Shown piece by piece: positions 36,978 to 49,224 of a stretch of DNA of 64,000 nucleotides; within the stretch, counting starts at the first letter, position 1, and every line of letters begins with the position of its first letter. The position numbers were made by a program, and so were the translations under genes. This DNA is from Diorhabda sublineata (taxonomy: Eukaryota; Arthropoda; Insecta; Coleoptera; Chrysomelidae): assembly GCF_026230105.1 (NCBI RefSeq), contig NC_079478.1, positions 20,475,653 to 20,539,652 on the forward strand, read 5' to 3'. The notes under the pieces were generated by a model. That model saw only the letters and a list, made by a program, of their open reading frames with translations. It searched no databases and was not told the origin of the DNA.

Positions 36978-38744
36978 TCATAGTAATCCTGTTTTTCTAG
37001 GAAGCAATTTCCTCAGCCCAGTAATATATGGATTCGAGGAAACCATAAGCCTTTGGTATGAGTCTTGTATAGTTCGGGTTCTGGAAAACTTCCTAGAGAA
37101 CTGCTGCCTGTATTTTCAGATCTTTGTTTCGGCTTTCTTGAGCATCTTCACTCAATAAGCCTATGGCAATCTCTGAGCCATCTACGATCTTGTGACCATG
37201 AATTAATATGATATGAATTAATACTTTATGTTGTAGGGTTATAGGCATTTGATACCATGGATAATTCATCACATATATTGTCACAGTTTTGTGACAAAAT
37301 TTATTAAAATTTTCTGCATTAATAACGTAACCACATGATAAGGTTGATAATATAGTATGCAATCTTTAATTAGGCTTAGGCTTACTCCTGCTATTTCGGC
37401 AACCACATCTTCATTTTGGAAAAAAGTGTGAACGGTGTTTCCATCTGTAGATATACCTCCACTCTGCCTTGGTTTATCAACGTGCAATCCCAGCTTCTGC
37501 CAGATTTCGTTTTGGATAAGTAGTTTTTCGACAGCTACAGTTTCCTTATCCCTTGGGGATATTACTTGCCATTTACTTATTTTAAGCCTGTACGATAAAT
37601 GTAGGATACACTCGGTAAACCTTATACAAGAATACAACGATGAAATACCATAAAATAAAAAATCCTCTTTAACTGGCTGGTGAAGACAAAATCTTAACCT
37701 ATTAAAATCTTTTGATGTTATTGGGCAGAGGTCGTATTCGTTATGGCATTTACCAATTTTCCATCCACTATTGTCATGCTCAAATGGTGTTTTATGAAAA
37801 TATGGTATTCCGATTAAACTCTACTTGGTGTTAGAGAGCAAAGCTCGGCTTGAAAATTCTGATATTCCTGCTTTGATAAATCAGTTGTTTCGTGAGCCAT
37901 TTGTAACTTTAGAGGGCGACAATATCTCGGCGATGATGGACGCGGATTTTGCCAAATTATGCATGTATTTGGCGATACAAGTTCACCGGATATCAATTGA
38001 ACAGGCACTACAGACGTTGTAAACATGTAACCATCACAATGTCCTTCATTTTCAAAATGTTGTTTATATGTTGAATGACTGCCGGATCCATCACAACCCC
38101 ATTTTGATTTAAGGCACATATTTTCTTGTTGATTTTTTGGAATTGATTTTATTACGTCAAACAATGATAAAAATAACCTGTTACTGGTATGGTCCATCAA
38201 ATTCTGGAGAGAAACTTCAGCGCTAGATTTCGTGCATACCATATTTTTGGGATAATAGAGCTTTTTTGCTGCTGTTATGGATTCGGATTGGGAACATATT
38301 GCAGTTTATTTCCTTGGAAGACATTCGTATATTATTGTATTGAAATTCAGTTAACTGTGCTTCAATAACTAAAGATAAAGCTTTTTCCGCAGCAAGCGTT
38401 TCATGTAATAGTTTTTTAGCTATGTTTTCTGCACCATGAAGAGCAACATCTTTCACAATGTTTGCAATTTTTACTTGGCCACGAGTTCTGTACTTCACTT
38501 GAGCAGCAAATGCTAACTGGGAAGGTTCCAGTTCTTTTCGGATAACCTCCGTTTTTCTGAGCTGAGCTGAGATGTTTTGTTCAATCCAAGTTTTGTTTTT
38601 TTCGTAAAAACTTACAAAATTCCTATGAGATGCTAATAACCTCGATTTATATTCCGAGATAAATCGACTCAGCAAATGCTTGCTTTCAACAAACAAATCA
38701 TCTACATGTAGGGCAGTTTGCACTCTAGCTTGCAAGTACGCCAT
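36978..38744 (-). pseudogene. Transib (RAG1-like) transposase pseudogene
   Basis: Reading leftward, 38744-38293 gives an N-terminal region with a predicted helical segment. A one-base shift near 38293 then leads into AAKKLYYPKN and SSAEVSLQNLMDHTS. Next come WGCDGSGSHSTYKQ with the first catalytic Asp (about 38091), HLSMTIVDGKLVNAITNT with the second Asp (about 37764, different frame, stop soon after), LGLHVDKPRQ and STDGNTVHTFF (about 37500-37420), and YPWYQMPITL. LLSEDAQESRNKD with the catalytic Glu (about 37136) follows, and the C-terminal tail ends at a stop at 36978-36980. These blocks and their order match Transib transposases and the RAG1 core as I know them. At least four frame changes and one in-frame stop make it inactive. 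Short + strand frames at 36934, 37435 and 37825 are shadows. Confidence 0.85.
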
Positions 38745-39290
38745 TTTGACGTCGTGGTTCTTGGAAATCCTTAAATAATAGTGTATAAAATATAATAGTG
38801 TATAAAAGTGTTTTTCTGCTTAAAAATACGGCTTCTGACTTATTATTAAGTAAAAAGTGCATATTCACGTAGAAATTCAACTTTAAGCCAAGATCTAACA
38901 GGATCTTTCACTTTATCTCCATACATAGACAAATAATAAAAATATAAATTAAAAGATTGGAATATTTTATTTCAACCATAAAAATTACGCTATTAAATTT
39001 ACAAGAATAAAAAAACCACATTCTCACCTCCAGGAAGGCAATCCATTTTATATATACAATAGTTGAAAATAGTTTTTATAAAATAGTTGTAAAAAACATA
39101 AAAAACAAATGAACAAAATAGCACTTATCAAGTAATCGTTTTCTCATTAACAACAGAACGAAGTTTTGGTTGTCGGCCCTCGTCGTGTTTATTCGTACAA
39201 GTAATAGATAGGGCCGCGTTTATAGAGAGAAGTCATTGAAGAATAGAAACAACTAAGAGCAATTTTATATAAATTGAGTTTTTCAATTTA

Positions 39291-39318
39291 GAGTTTTGTC
39301 CGATTTTTCGCCTGTGTG
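39291..39318 (-). repeat. Transib right terminus with RSS-like boxes, 12-bp spacer
   Basis: Read inward on the minus strand: CACACAG at 39318-39312, a 12-bp spacer GCGAAAAATCGG at 39311-39300, and nonamer-like ACAAAACTC at 39299-39291 (7 of 9 matches to the V(D)J nonamer). Confidence 0.75.
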
Positions 39319-39323
39319 CGGCT
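39319..39323 (+). repeat. Target-site duplication (right) of the Transib element
   Basis: CGGCT, identical to 36610-36614, immediately after the GTGTG end of the element. Confidence 0.9.
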
Positions 39324-40660
39324 GTTAGACACTTTTTATAAACTATGTAACTTTCTAGTATCTTCGGTTTCCTGGAAATATCTAATTTGTCATAAAAACA
39401 ATACATAGAAATACCCGCCGTATGAAAAATGTAAAGTAAATAAACAGAAAATACTATGCGCGTCCACCACTTTAACTATGGTTACGTATTAGAACAGGAC
39501 TGGTATCATGGTCTATATCAACGGACGAGTTCGTAATATTACTTTTCATAAATAATTTTCCATTTTGGGTTTACTATTTTAGAAGTTTAAATATACTTTT
39601 GTTTACAAATTCAAATGTGCGAAAAGTTAGAGACATCCTGTATTCAATTTTTTTTAAACCCTATTTTCAAATTCTAGATTTAACGTATTGATAAGAGATA
39701 ATCTCATAATAATCTTGTTTCTTTGATTGCAAGAAAATATTTCGTCATACTTTTCGATCTTACCTCGTATTTAAAATATGTTAAATATTCTAATCTTATA
39801 TTAACCTTTTTTTACTATAAACTTTTATACGCAAATTTTTTATTTACATACAAAACAATGGAATGAAACTGAAAAGAAGCAGTTTTTCTAAAAAAAATTC
39901 CAAACTTTAGCAATTCATTACCCTTGTATAAATTTAAACCACAAAATATGATTATTAATAAATCAAAACCTCAATAATTCTATATGAAACCTTAAAAACA
40001 AAACCCTGACCTATTTTCTTGTGATTAAATTATAAATATTGACCCTCGAGTACGGCCCTGCACATGTCAGTTCTCTGAATCTTTATAATAAATTTCGATC
40101 TGTTTGCGGTAGTCATTCTATTCAAGTCAGGTAGATGGAAACTCTTTGTTATTCATATAGGACAAGGAAATTGTGGCGGTAAATACTCTTAAATGTCTTT
40201 TTCGGATGGTTTTGCTAAATCATCGGTCATTATTTATATACAAAAGGAACCATTTCTTGGAAATTTCTGCAAACACTCAAAGAATCTATAATTTTCTTTT
40301 CACTTCTTAGAACTTTTTGTTTTTCTTGATGATTTTAAGTCCCTTTTCTATAGAAACTAACATCAAAAACATAAGTCAAATTCTTCTTTTTCTGTTGACT
40401 AAAGAATTATAGTTAATAAGAGAAGTATTAAACATAGTAAAAAAATGAACTCACAACAAATAATAATGTTTTGATTCTGGAAAATCATCAGGAATATATA
40501 ATTCACTCTATTAAAAATTCATTTTATTTAAAGATATATGTTCTTCTGTTTTTAGATATCTGACCAATAAAAAAATTCACGGTTCTAATATTTCCAATAG
40601 TACCATCTCTCTTTCTCCCACACTCTCGGCGAGCGCTAATCGTTTATCAGAGCATTATTC
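39324..40660. other. Intronic DNA, no recognised gene
   Basis: AT-rich with isolated TACGAGG-type words (CCTCGTATTT near 39763). From about 40600 it becomes less AT-rich with CTCTCTTTCTCCC and CTCTCGGCGAGCGC, which belongs to the candidate promoter below. Confidence 0.45.
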
Positions 40661-40853
40661 TTCTCTTATGATTTTAGTGTCGATATCTGTTTTGACTAGA
40701 GCACAACTGGTGAGCTTTCGATCGTTAAAAAAATGCGTCAAAAATTATATTGAAAAACGATAATGGTGACGCCGTGGGGGTGTTTTGTGATGAATGCAGA
40801 TGTAATGTGATCTGTATAATTTTATAGGGAGGTTAATTGTGTCCAGTGGAACT
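40600..40853 (+). promoter_or_regulatory. Candidate promoter and 5'UTR of an alternative tensin start
   Basis: A GAGA/CT-type stretch (CATCTCTCTTTCTCCC, about 40603) and a GC-richer segment (GGCGAGCGCTAATCG) precede an ATG exon. TTTTATAG at 40820-40827 could also be a splice acceptor, in which case the ATG exon has a separate upstream leader. Evidence is compositional only. Confidence 0.3.
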
Positions 40854-40907
40854 ATGCTGTCTACATACGCGCGAAAACCAGATTTATTTTATTATAATTG
40901 GACTGGG
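40854..40907 (+). CDS. Candidate alternative first coding exon (MLSTYARKPDLF...)
   Basis: An ATG opens 18 codons, MLSTYARKPDLFYYNWTG, ending exactly at a strong donor (GGG|GTGAGT) in phase 0. The codons are more balanced in G+C than the flanking DNA. Phase 0 fits direct splicing to 54116-54160 or 58683-58895 of tensin, giving an isoform that starts after the C1 domain, as many animal tensins have variable N-termini. No protein-level similarity is claimed because the peptide is too short. A chance ATG-donor combination remains possible. Confidence 0.4.
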
Positions 40908-43900
40908 GTGAGTGCTCACAAATTTGTTGTATTTTCAGAAATATTAAATAGAAATAATAACAATTTTTTTTATTTAGTTTAATGGTTTAAAATTATAAAA
41001 AATTAAAAACTAGTATAAATGTTCAAAGTTAACCTCAAATTTTAATATAAAATGACGGAAAAGTGATTTTTCGTTTTAATTTCTTTTGTGGAATAATGTT
41101 GTGGAAAAATATCATTTTCCGTATTATTCTCTTGGGAAATGAAAATATTTTACTAGATTTTTGGATGTTCTATTTTTCTTTCAATTTACTAGGGCGTAAA
41201 ATCACACCCGAAGCTAAGTGTAGATGCTAAACAATTCCTAGTCGAATTTATAGATTTTAGTAATTTGTAAACTACTGAAATATGTTCAATAACAAACTGA
41301 AGTTACTTTTTTTCTTAATTTTTACTAAAATCACGAAAAAATTTTCTATTAACGCCTGTCAAACATAACCTAAACGATTCAATCTGTTTAAAGTTTTATA
41401 GAATGGCAGATATCTGTTGATGTGAGCATTGTTGCCATTTTGATTAGAAAAAAATTCATAGCTTTTGTAATAATTTTAATATCACAAAAAAAATGATTTT
41501 TGTGGTAATAAAATTCTTTGTTATGAATTTTCTTTAACAATTAACATTTTATTCAAGTTGTATCTAATTTGGTTATTCAATTTTATTTTTATTATGATTT
41601 ACTCTCTAGATATGTCGTAATTTCACGACTATCAACGCATTTGATAAAATTATTGATATCTCTAAATGACACCGATATTGTGGCATTCCTTTGAAAAGTA
41701 TATTCGTAACATCACAAAACGTGACGAAATTTCGATGTTTATCTAGAAAATTATTACAATCATATCCATTTACTCAATTAAACCCAATAAATCAAAATAT
41801 ATTTATAATTTTTGACCATCTATTTCCATAATATTAGTTAAAACTTTTTGAAATGAAAAATACATTAAATTAGATTGATATTTTGTAATTCTAAACTTAT
41901 TAGGTACTTCATGTTTTCATGATGAAATTTGGCAATACAGTTATTTATTTGACACATAATGTAGGCCATTTCCTTTTGGGTGACGTTAGTATTGGCGGGA
42001 ATTATAAAATCTGTTTATATGATCAACAAAATCTAAATTTAAAAATTTGCGGGGTTGCCAACTTTGATTCTACTACAGAAATTATTGGAAATAATATCAA
42101 ACTTTTTGACATTAATTAATCGATTATCACTAGTAATTTTGTATTTCTTGTCGTCTAGTGATATTTTCAAGTTAAGAAACAAAAAAAAATATCACACGGG
42201 GTCAAATCTGGTGAATAAAGTTGATAGGGCAGCGGTTTTTTCGATTATTGTCTGAAATGAGTAAGAACGTCGTCAAAGTTTCTTGCATCATATGACTCAT
42301 TCAATCTTTAAAAATGTCTCAACTATCACCTTCAAATTCAATCAGCAATCTACCAATACGACGAGGCTATATACTTATCAAACTATCCTCGTATATATCA
42401 AACCAAACCGCGTAAATATAAATTATTATAAGTATCAACTCAGTTTTTATTAATTTGATTAAAAAAATTGAAAAGAAATTTTAGGGTGATATATTACTTC
42501 CCTAACAAGCAACTATTTATCTATATGAATAATTCATTACGATATTTATTTCCCATTGTGCGACATTAGCAATTACGAGCCTTACAAACCATTGTGTGAT
42601 AATTTTGTGAACGAAAACTTACGTGCGAATTCAAATTGTAGGCGGAATTTCTAATAGATCTTTAAAAAGCCTCATTAAAGTCCTTTCTATATTCAATATT
42701 CATAATTTTCATATATACACCGCTTTCAAATAGCTCCGTATGTACTAGTTACTTCCTTATCGTACCTAAACTCACGATATATCACACAAAATAAAAATAC
42801 AGTTAAACGTACTAGACATTTTCTAAAGTGACACTTAGATGGCTCTGCTTGTATTAAATTCTTACAATTCCATTTAATTTCTTGTATCGTACTCCTTCCA
42901 TCGATATATTTGTATACACCCTTAACTCGTATTACTAATCACCGCACAGCGGAACAAAGACAGACAAGAGGCCGTTTCTTTCTAAAATTGACACGACGTA
43001 TCAATATAGGAATTGTATTTAGCATCCTAGAATTACTATTTCTATGGTTTTAACCTTGAAAAGACTATAAATTTGACAGTTGTCACACTATTAGTTTATG
43101 AGATATGTGACCTCTATAATCGTATCGTCCTCAAAAGAAACTATTTACAATAATAAAATCATATTTTACCGATAAAAAGATTATTTCATGCTAGTTTACC
43201 GTTAAAAACATTATATGACCAAATCTAAAATCTTTATTTTAATGTATACTCGTGGCGTCATCTACGTATCAGACAGAGAAACTTTAATATGTCATGTCGG
43301 TTTGTGGGTGATAGGCAACCATATAATCAAGCAATTAAACGTAAAGAAAATGTCAGACGATGTCTATAAAAAGTTATATTAGGATCGAAAAATTTGTAAT
43401 GTACTTTCTACAACGCAATAATACCTTGTATTTTATTAGCAGAATTTATTTTACTGCAAATTGTTACGAGCGGACATGGAATAACCATTTAACTATTTCT
43501 ACAGGGCGATACGAAAACAACATACATAGAGGGTCGCAAAAAAATAAACACAGTTTTAATAATTCAACTCGGTAAGCTAAAAAAATATTTTTACGTGTTT
43601 TGATATAAAATTTAATTAATTTTCGTGTTTTCTTTGTTGGGCCAGGTAATTAGTTTGGTACAAGAAAGATCGCGTTGTACAGATCAGAGTTTGTTATTCA
43701 GTACAGGTCAAGAGGCTAGCAAAGCCGCCATCTTGATCGGGGATTCTCGTTGTTTCATTCTTTAGGCAAAATCTTCAGCTTCTCGCCTCTCGGTGTCAAA
43801 AAATTCGATCAGCTGGCCTTATCGTCACAAGGGGTAAAAATATCTGCGTTTGGATGGTTTGAATTACTAATTTTGATAACCAAAAAACGTATTTTTTGAA

Positions 43901-44076
43901 AGCACAATGTTCCTAACCACAAAAAGAGTTCAATGAAAATGTTTTTCTATAAATTTCGACATGTCACTGTAAATTTCAACTCCGCCATCTTAACGAAACA
44001 ACCCTCGTATACACGATTTACAGTACTCGTTTTAAAGGTATGTTATATAATAATTAGTGATATATATGTGTGATAT

Positions 44077-44078
<2 letters not shown>
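40908..44078. other. Intronic DNA, no recognised gene
   Basis: AT-rich. Frames at 41919-42119, 42055-42255 and 43360-43575 lack similarity and splice support. A less AT-rich, non-repetitive patch at 43640-43850 (AAGCCGCCATCTTGATCGG, TTCTCGCCTCTCGGTG) could be regulatory or a leader exon. I cannot assign it. Confidence 0.45.

Positions 44079-44079
<1 letters not shown>

Positions 44080-44163
<84 letters not shown>
44080..44163. repeat. (TA)n microsatellite
   Basis: About 84 bp of uninterrupted TA dinucleotides, preceded by a GTGTGATATGTGATA interrupted stretch. Confidence 0.95.
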
Positions 44164-44165
<2 letters not shown>

Positions 44166-45480
44166 CAAACACCAACACATATTTACACGTTTTTTTCTTT
44201 ATGTATCTAGTTAGATACGGACACGTGATGTCTAAACAACAATTACTGCTTCTGAATGTTCTTGATTTTAGATTTCTTCTGTTTTAAAATTAGTTTTCTT
44301 AATAACTTTTGAAAGATGATAAAAAGTATTAAAAAAAATTTATTTTAAAACAGTAGATACCTAAAATCAAGAACATTCAGATGCATTAATATATCAAAAT
44401 AAGAAATTGAAGAAATTTACAACAATTACTTGAGAATTCATACGGGGGTTGTAATAAAAGTTTTATAAAAAGAAGCGAAGGTTAATAAAGACAAATGGAA
44501 TAGTAAAAATGAAAAAAATCCAGTGGAAAAGGAAGAAAATATAATAAAAATGGAAGGAAATTATTTACGAGTGATTTGAGTTCGGGAAAGGAAATGGGGG
44601 GAGATTTTAAAGGTGAAAAACAGTTTTTTTCGATTTTTATTTTATTTTTTTTTCACCTTATTTTGATTCAATATCGGAAAAGCACCCTTCGTTCTTTAAC
44701 GTAATATTTTCGATTGAAAACTAGGGTGCTTTTTCGATATTAAATCGAAATAATCTAAATAAAGATGAATATTTTGAATAAGAAAAAAATACCGTGCATT
44801 TGGGACATAAAAAGGTGAGTTTTTACCAAATTACGTAAAAAATAAAAAAAAAACAACTAAAGTTATTTTGATTTTGTACCGTTTTTTTGCTCAAAAAAAT
44901 TGAAAAATGATCGCTCCTGATCTATAATTAGATAATTTCAACTATTATGAAGATAATCTGAAATCACTATCAAAGTAATTTTGTTATTTAACAGCCACAC
45001 CTCGTATATTATAGTTAAAATAACTCTTAGAAACATTAATACTGTTAAACGGATGGAATCATTCTATTTATAAAATTTATTTGGCAATAAACAAAAATTT
45101 ACTGGTAAAATTTTCAATAGTCAACTTGGAGCGTTCTCTACGTATTGCATTAGATGAAAAATATCTGAATAGCACGAGATTTGTAAAATTTATTAATATC
45201 GAATGAATTTTTTATTTAAAATATTTTCTGTTACGCAATAAAATGTTAATTTTATAGTTTTAAATGTAATTCTACATACAAAGGATTTCAATAGATGATT
45301 CATGCCAAAGGTATGTTAATGGAAGCGAATAAAATTTTGTACGATGGGAAGGTAATTTTTTTTTATCAACAACTATTTGTCTATCTCGAAAATTATGATA
45401 AATAATCACGCAAATGAAGTTTCAGGCACGATACGCCCAATAAACTGGAAGTAAATGATGTACAATTCGATTTAAATTGA
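44164..45480. other. Intronic DNA with a short inverted repeat
   Basis: GAATGTTCTTGATTTTAG (about 44256) and CTAAAATCAAGAACATTC (about 44361) are inverted copies around a TTTTAAAA-rich loop. A second inverted pair at 44668-44745 centres on AAAGCACCCT and AGGGTGCTTTT. Both are consistent with small foldback or MITE remnants. No gene recognised. Confidence 0.55.
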
Positions 45481-46690
45481 AATTTGACCCAAATCTAATG
45501 TTTTTTATTGAAGAGATATAATTTTAACAAAATTTTAACAAAAAGTCACATTTTTCATCAAGCCGAATACATTTTAATAAAGGAAACCCAAAATTTGATT
45601 TAAAACTAACGTTTTATAACGAAACAACAATTTTAACAAAATAAACCCAAAATTTGACCAAAAAGTGACGTTCTTCATCAATCCGAATGAATTTTAACAA
45701 AGGAAACCCAAAATTTTATCAAAAAGTGAGTTTTTTTAACGAAACAACTCAATTTTTAACAAAAGCCCATTAATTGTATAAAAAGTGACGTTTTTTTTAA
45801 CAAAATTTACCACAAAAACTCAATACTTACTTTTTATCTAGAAACGATAAAACCCCAAAATTTGATCCAAAAGCAACGATTTTTTAACTAAACTCAATTT
45901 TAACAAAAGAAACCCAAAAATTGCTTAAAAAATAAAATTTTTCATAGAAGCGACTTAATTTTAACAAAGAAAACCCAGAATTTGACCAAAAAGTAACGTT
46001 TTTCATCAAAATGAATGATTTTTTAACGAAACAACTCAATTTTAAGAAAAAAAGCCCATTAATTGTATAAAAAGTGACGTTTTTTTTAACAAAATTACCA
46101 CAAAAACTCAATACTTACTTTTTAACTAAACAACTCAATTTTAACAAAAGAAACCCAAAAATTGCCTCAAAAATTAAATTTTTCATAGAAGCGACTTAAT
46201 TTTAACAAAGAAAACCCGGAATTTGATACAAAACTAAAGTTTTTTTATAGAAATAACTTAATTTTAACAAGAAAAACCAAAAATTTTATCCAAAATTAAC
46301 TTTTTTCAACGAAACAACTCAATTTTAACAAAAGAAACCAAAAAACTAGCTCAAAAATAAAATTTTTCATAGAAGCGACTCAATTTTAACAAAAGAAACC
46401 CAAAATTTGGCCAAAAAGTAACGTTTTTCATCAAAATAAATGCATTTTAAGAAAAAACTCAAAATTAACGATTTTTTAACGAAAGAATTCAATTTTAACA
46501 AAAGAACCCTAAAAATTGTATACAAAGTGACGTTTTTTTAACAAAATTTACCACAAAAACAATACTTTTTATCTAGAAACAAAACCTAAAATTTGATCCA
46601 AAAGCAATGATTTTTTTAACTAAACGTCACAATTTTAACCCAAATTTGCCCTAAAAATAATCTTCCTAGAAACCACTGAGTTTTAACAAA
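45480..46690. repeat. AT-rich satellite, about 55-60-bp unit (AACAAAAGAAACCCAAAATTTG)
   Basis: The words CAATTTTAACAAAAGAAACCC, AAATTTGACCAAAAAGT and AACGTTTTTCATC recur through 1.2 kb. A larger block (CCCATTAATTGTATAAAAAGTGACG ... CTCAATACTTAC) occurs near 45765 and again near 46048, and part of it near 46507. Open frames here are repeat-derived. Confidence 0.9.
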
Positions 46691-47037
46691 AGAACTTACG
46701 GATCCGATATTTACTTAAAAATCAATGTCCAATATGTATTCCAATCTTCAATATATTTTCACTGGAAATTTTATTTGTACGATTCCGAGTTCATCGAATC
46801 TACTGGAAGGTTCTAAAATGTTTAAGAACTGTTCTGAAGAACTTTGAGAATATTCTAGTGCCTCAAATTGATTACAATCGGAAAAGTTCACTCAATTTAC
46901 AAGTTGTTAACCACGATTTTTGTTATAAATCTTTGAAACCCCAGTATATTAAATATTTTTTCCGGCATTTTAAACAATCTTAAACCCCTCGATATTTTGG
47001 CTCTAGAAAATCATATTCCAATAAATTTTTCGTGAGT

Positions 47038-47220
47038 GTTCAGTCTTCACTTTCGTCGAAACACACTCCAGACAGTGTAATTGTGAGTGATGGTGTAGTG
47101 GTGGTGTAAACAGTCTTCAGTCTCGTCGAAACGCGTGTCACACAATGGAATCGTGAGTTCTGGTGTAGTGGTGGTGTGAACAGTCTTCGGTCTCGTCGAA
47201 ACGCGCGTCAGACAGTGTTT
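47038..47220. repeat. Three tandem units of about 70 bp (CAGTCTTC-GTCTCGTCGAAACGCG)
   Basis: CAGTCTTCACTTTCGTCG, CAGTCTTCAGTCTCGTCG and CAGTCTTCGGTCTCGTCG start near 47040, 47110 and 47179. Each is followed by GACAGTG and GTGTAGTGGTGGTGT words. It is GC-richer than its surroundings. The minus-strand frame over it is repeat-derived. Confidence 0.85.
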
Positions 47221-48600
47221 AAACTTTTTATTTTCAAGAAACAATAACGTATCTGTCAATATTTCAAATATAAACATTATTTGTGGAAAAAATACTAATA
47301 CTGCATTCCTCCTGTAATTTTTTTGTCGTAAAATAGAGGAAATACTTTGTAGTACTGGCGGCAACATTCTCATCTAATTATCATAATAATTAAACGTAAA
47401 ATAAACTAAACATTGCCACGTGTTTTATAGCCATGTAAAAAAAAATCTTTTAGCCCCAATTTACGCTAACTAAAAACGCGTGACATCCGTTTTAGGGGTG
47501 TAAATCAAAAATAGAAATTCCACATTACCACGTGTTTTAAGGAAAAAACAAAAATTTGTAAAATATTTCATTTATTTATGTACTGCAAAAGTTTGTAAAT
47601 AACTTTGTTGATGGGCCGTCTGGTATTTGACATCTCGCACCGAGCCTGCTTCTGTTCATTTTCTGATTTCGTTCCAGAGTCGGATTCAGATGTCTACAAA
47701 AAGTTAAACCCTTAGATATTATGTGAAATCAAATTTTAGTGTTGGCTCTATCAAATTTTGACAGATTTTCGTATCGTAGACACCCCTATTTTGTCCTCCG
47801 GATCTTAAACCCGGTCCTGTTCCATTACAAATATATTGAATTACTTTACGTCTAATAGTTTTGAGAAAAGAAGATTCGATAAAATGTTTTAATAAAACGG
47901 GAATTTTTAGTAAACCGACCAGGTATTGCTCGAAACACATATTGAACCACCCTCGTAACTGCACAGATACGGTTTTTACGGGTATTTATGGTTGCCTTAT
48001 TTGATAGTAATTATATTACAATTTTTCCAGACAAGGAATGTTCTCATCTATTATTGGTTGCTTTGAGTTTTTCCTGGAAACTATATTCACACTTGAAAAA
48101 AATTTATATTTTCTCCGCAAAACACGTGTCAGAAGCTATCTTGTGATAGTTCTAAAACCGTCAAGCAGTCCCAGCGTTTTGTACGTTTTTTAATATTTTA
48201 AGGATATTTTGAGGTTATGTAGAAAAAGCAATTAATGGAATTTACAAATTTTTCAATTATCTACAATATTTATATAAAAAATTTTCGCATAAAATCACCC
48301 GTTTTGTCTTAATTAATGCTTAAACTTTACGAAAATCGAAGCTACTATGAACATTTTATGAAACTTGGAAAGAACTTTTGAAATATTAAAATACTAATTT
48401 TCGTCTAGTAAACGATTCAGATCCACACCGGTTACCATAGCAACCAAACTAAACCAAGCAAAGATCAAACTTTTCGTACCGCATCGGTCAATGTCGCGTA
48501 TGCAGTTTATTTCATATTTATACAGGAATGGACTTGGAATTTTTGACATCGACATGCGAAAAATATTCATTACCTACAAAGTAAATACTTTTTGTATTGT
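47221..48600. other. Intronic DNA, no recognised gene
   Basis: The minus-strand frame 47719-47964 (81 codons, with CNGTGPGLRSGGQNRG) is of more balanced composition than most, but I recognise no family and see no splice structure, so it stays uncalled. An X-box-like site at 48431 is listed separately. Confidence 0.4.
48431..48444. promoter_or_regulatory. X-box (RFX-type) motif
   Basis: GTTACCATAGCAAC is an imperfect palindrome with two half-sites separated by AT. It matches the known RFX-factor X-box pattern (GTNRCC-N-RGYAAC type). In insects RFX regulates genes of ciliated sensory neurons. No start site is visible nearby, so function is speculative. Confidence 0.4.
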
Positions 48601-48639
48601 CAGGAGAAGAAAGAGGAATAAAATGAAGATCTGTTAGTG

Positions 48640-49060
48640 TACGAACATAGAAAGATGAGCTGTCTATTTTTCTATTAAAAAAATTATATACGAGGATAGT
48701 CCCAAAAGTACGTAGACTTGACTTAGTGTATTTCATTTTTTAGACTTTTTTCTATATGTATAACGTGCTTTTGTAATAATTTGCTCATTTTTCTTAGTGT
48801 ACTAACATAGAATGATGAACTGTCTATTTTTCTCGTAAAAAAATTGTATTTGAGGATAGTCCCAAAAGTACATAGACTTAAACTTCTTGTATTTCATTTT
48901 TTTGACTTTTTTCTTTACGTATAACGAACATATATGCTTTTTTGATAAATTGATCGTTTTTCTTAGTGTACGAACATAGAATGAAGAGCTGTCTATTTTT
49001 CTCTTAAAAAAATCATATACGAGGATGGTTCCAAAAGTACCTTAAGTACATAGACTTGAA
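48640..49060. repeat. Tandem copies of a unit with a TATACGAGGATAGTCCCAAAAGTA terminus
   Basis: Three units about 170 bp apart share GTGTACGAACATAGAATGA, GCTGTCTATTTTTCT and TACGAGGATAGTCCCAAAAG (near 48690, 48852 and 49017). The TACGAGG...CCAAAAGTA word resembles mariner-like termini, so the array may have grown from a transposon end. Confidence 0.75.
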
Positions 49061-49224
49061 ACACACAAAGAAGATCTAAGGCATTTCACATTCGACATTC
49101 AATATTATATGTCATTAGTTCAAGATAAATTTTATGTTTATGGTTTTTATTTAAACTTTCGAATACAAAATTTGTTTTCTTGAGATAAATTACAGACCCC
49201 TCGTATATTTCTTTTGGAAAAACA

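Larger units (their letters stand above)
36615..39318 (-). mobile_element. Transib DNA transposon, 2704 bp, complete ends, decayed transposase
   Basis: Both ends carry the identical 16-bp inverted terminus CACACAGGCGAAAAAT and are flanked by CGGCT duplications. The interior encodes a broken Transib transposase on the minus strand. Beyond the shared 16 bp, both ends carry CGGACAAAAC, immediately on the right but after 10 extra bases (TAAGAAAAGT, 36631-36640) on the left. Transib is the superfamily related to RAG1, and its termini start CACA, like the V(D)J heptamer. Intact ends and duplications show one unit insertion. The many frame breaks show it is old or was inserted as a non-autonomous copy. 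It lies antisense to tensin inside the giant intron. Confidence 0.9.

Noticed and set aside
37281..38022. Host genes in the 37-38 kb frames on either strand
   Set aside because: The minus-strand pieces are consecutive blocks of a Transib transposase, bounded by matching inverted termini and target duplications. The + strand frames are their shadows.
47047..47373. Minus-strand frame of 108 codons
   Set aside because: Half of it is the 70-bp tandem repeat (TRPKTVHTTT repeats). The rest has no recognised similarity.
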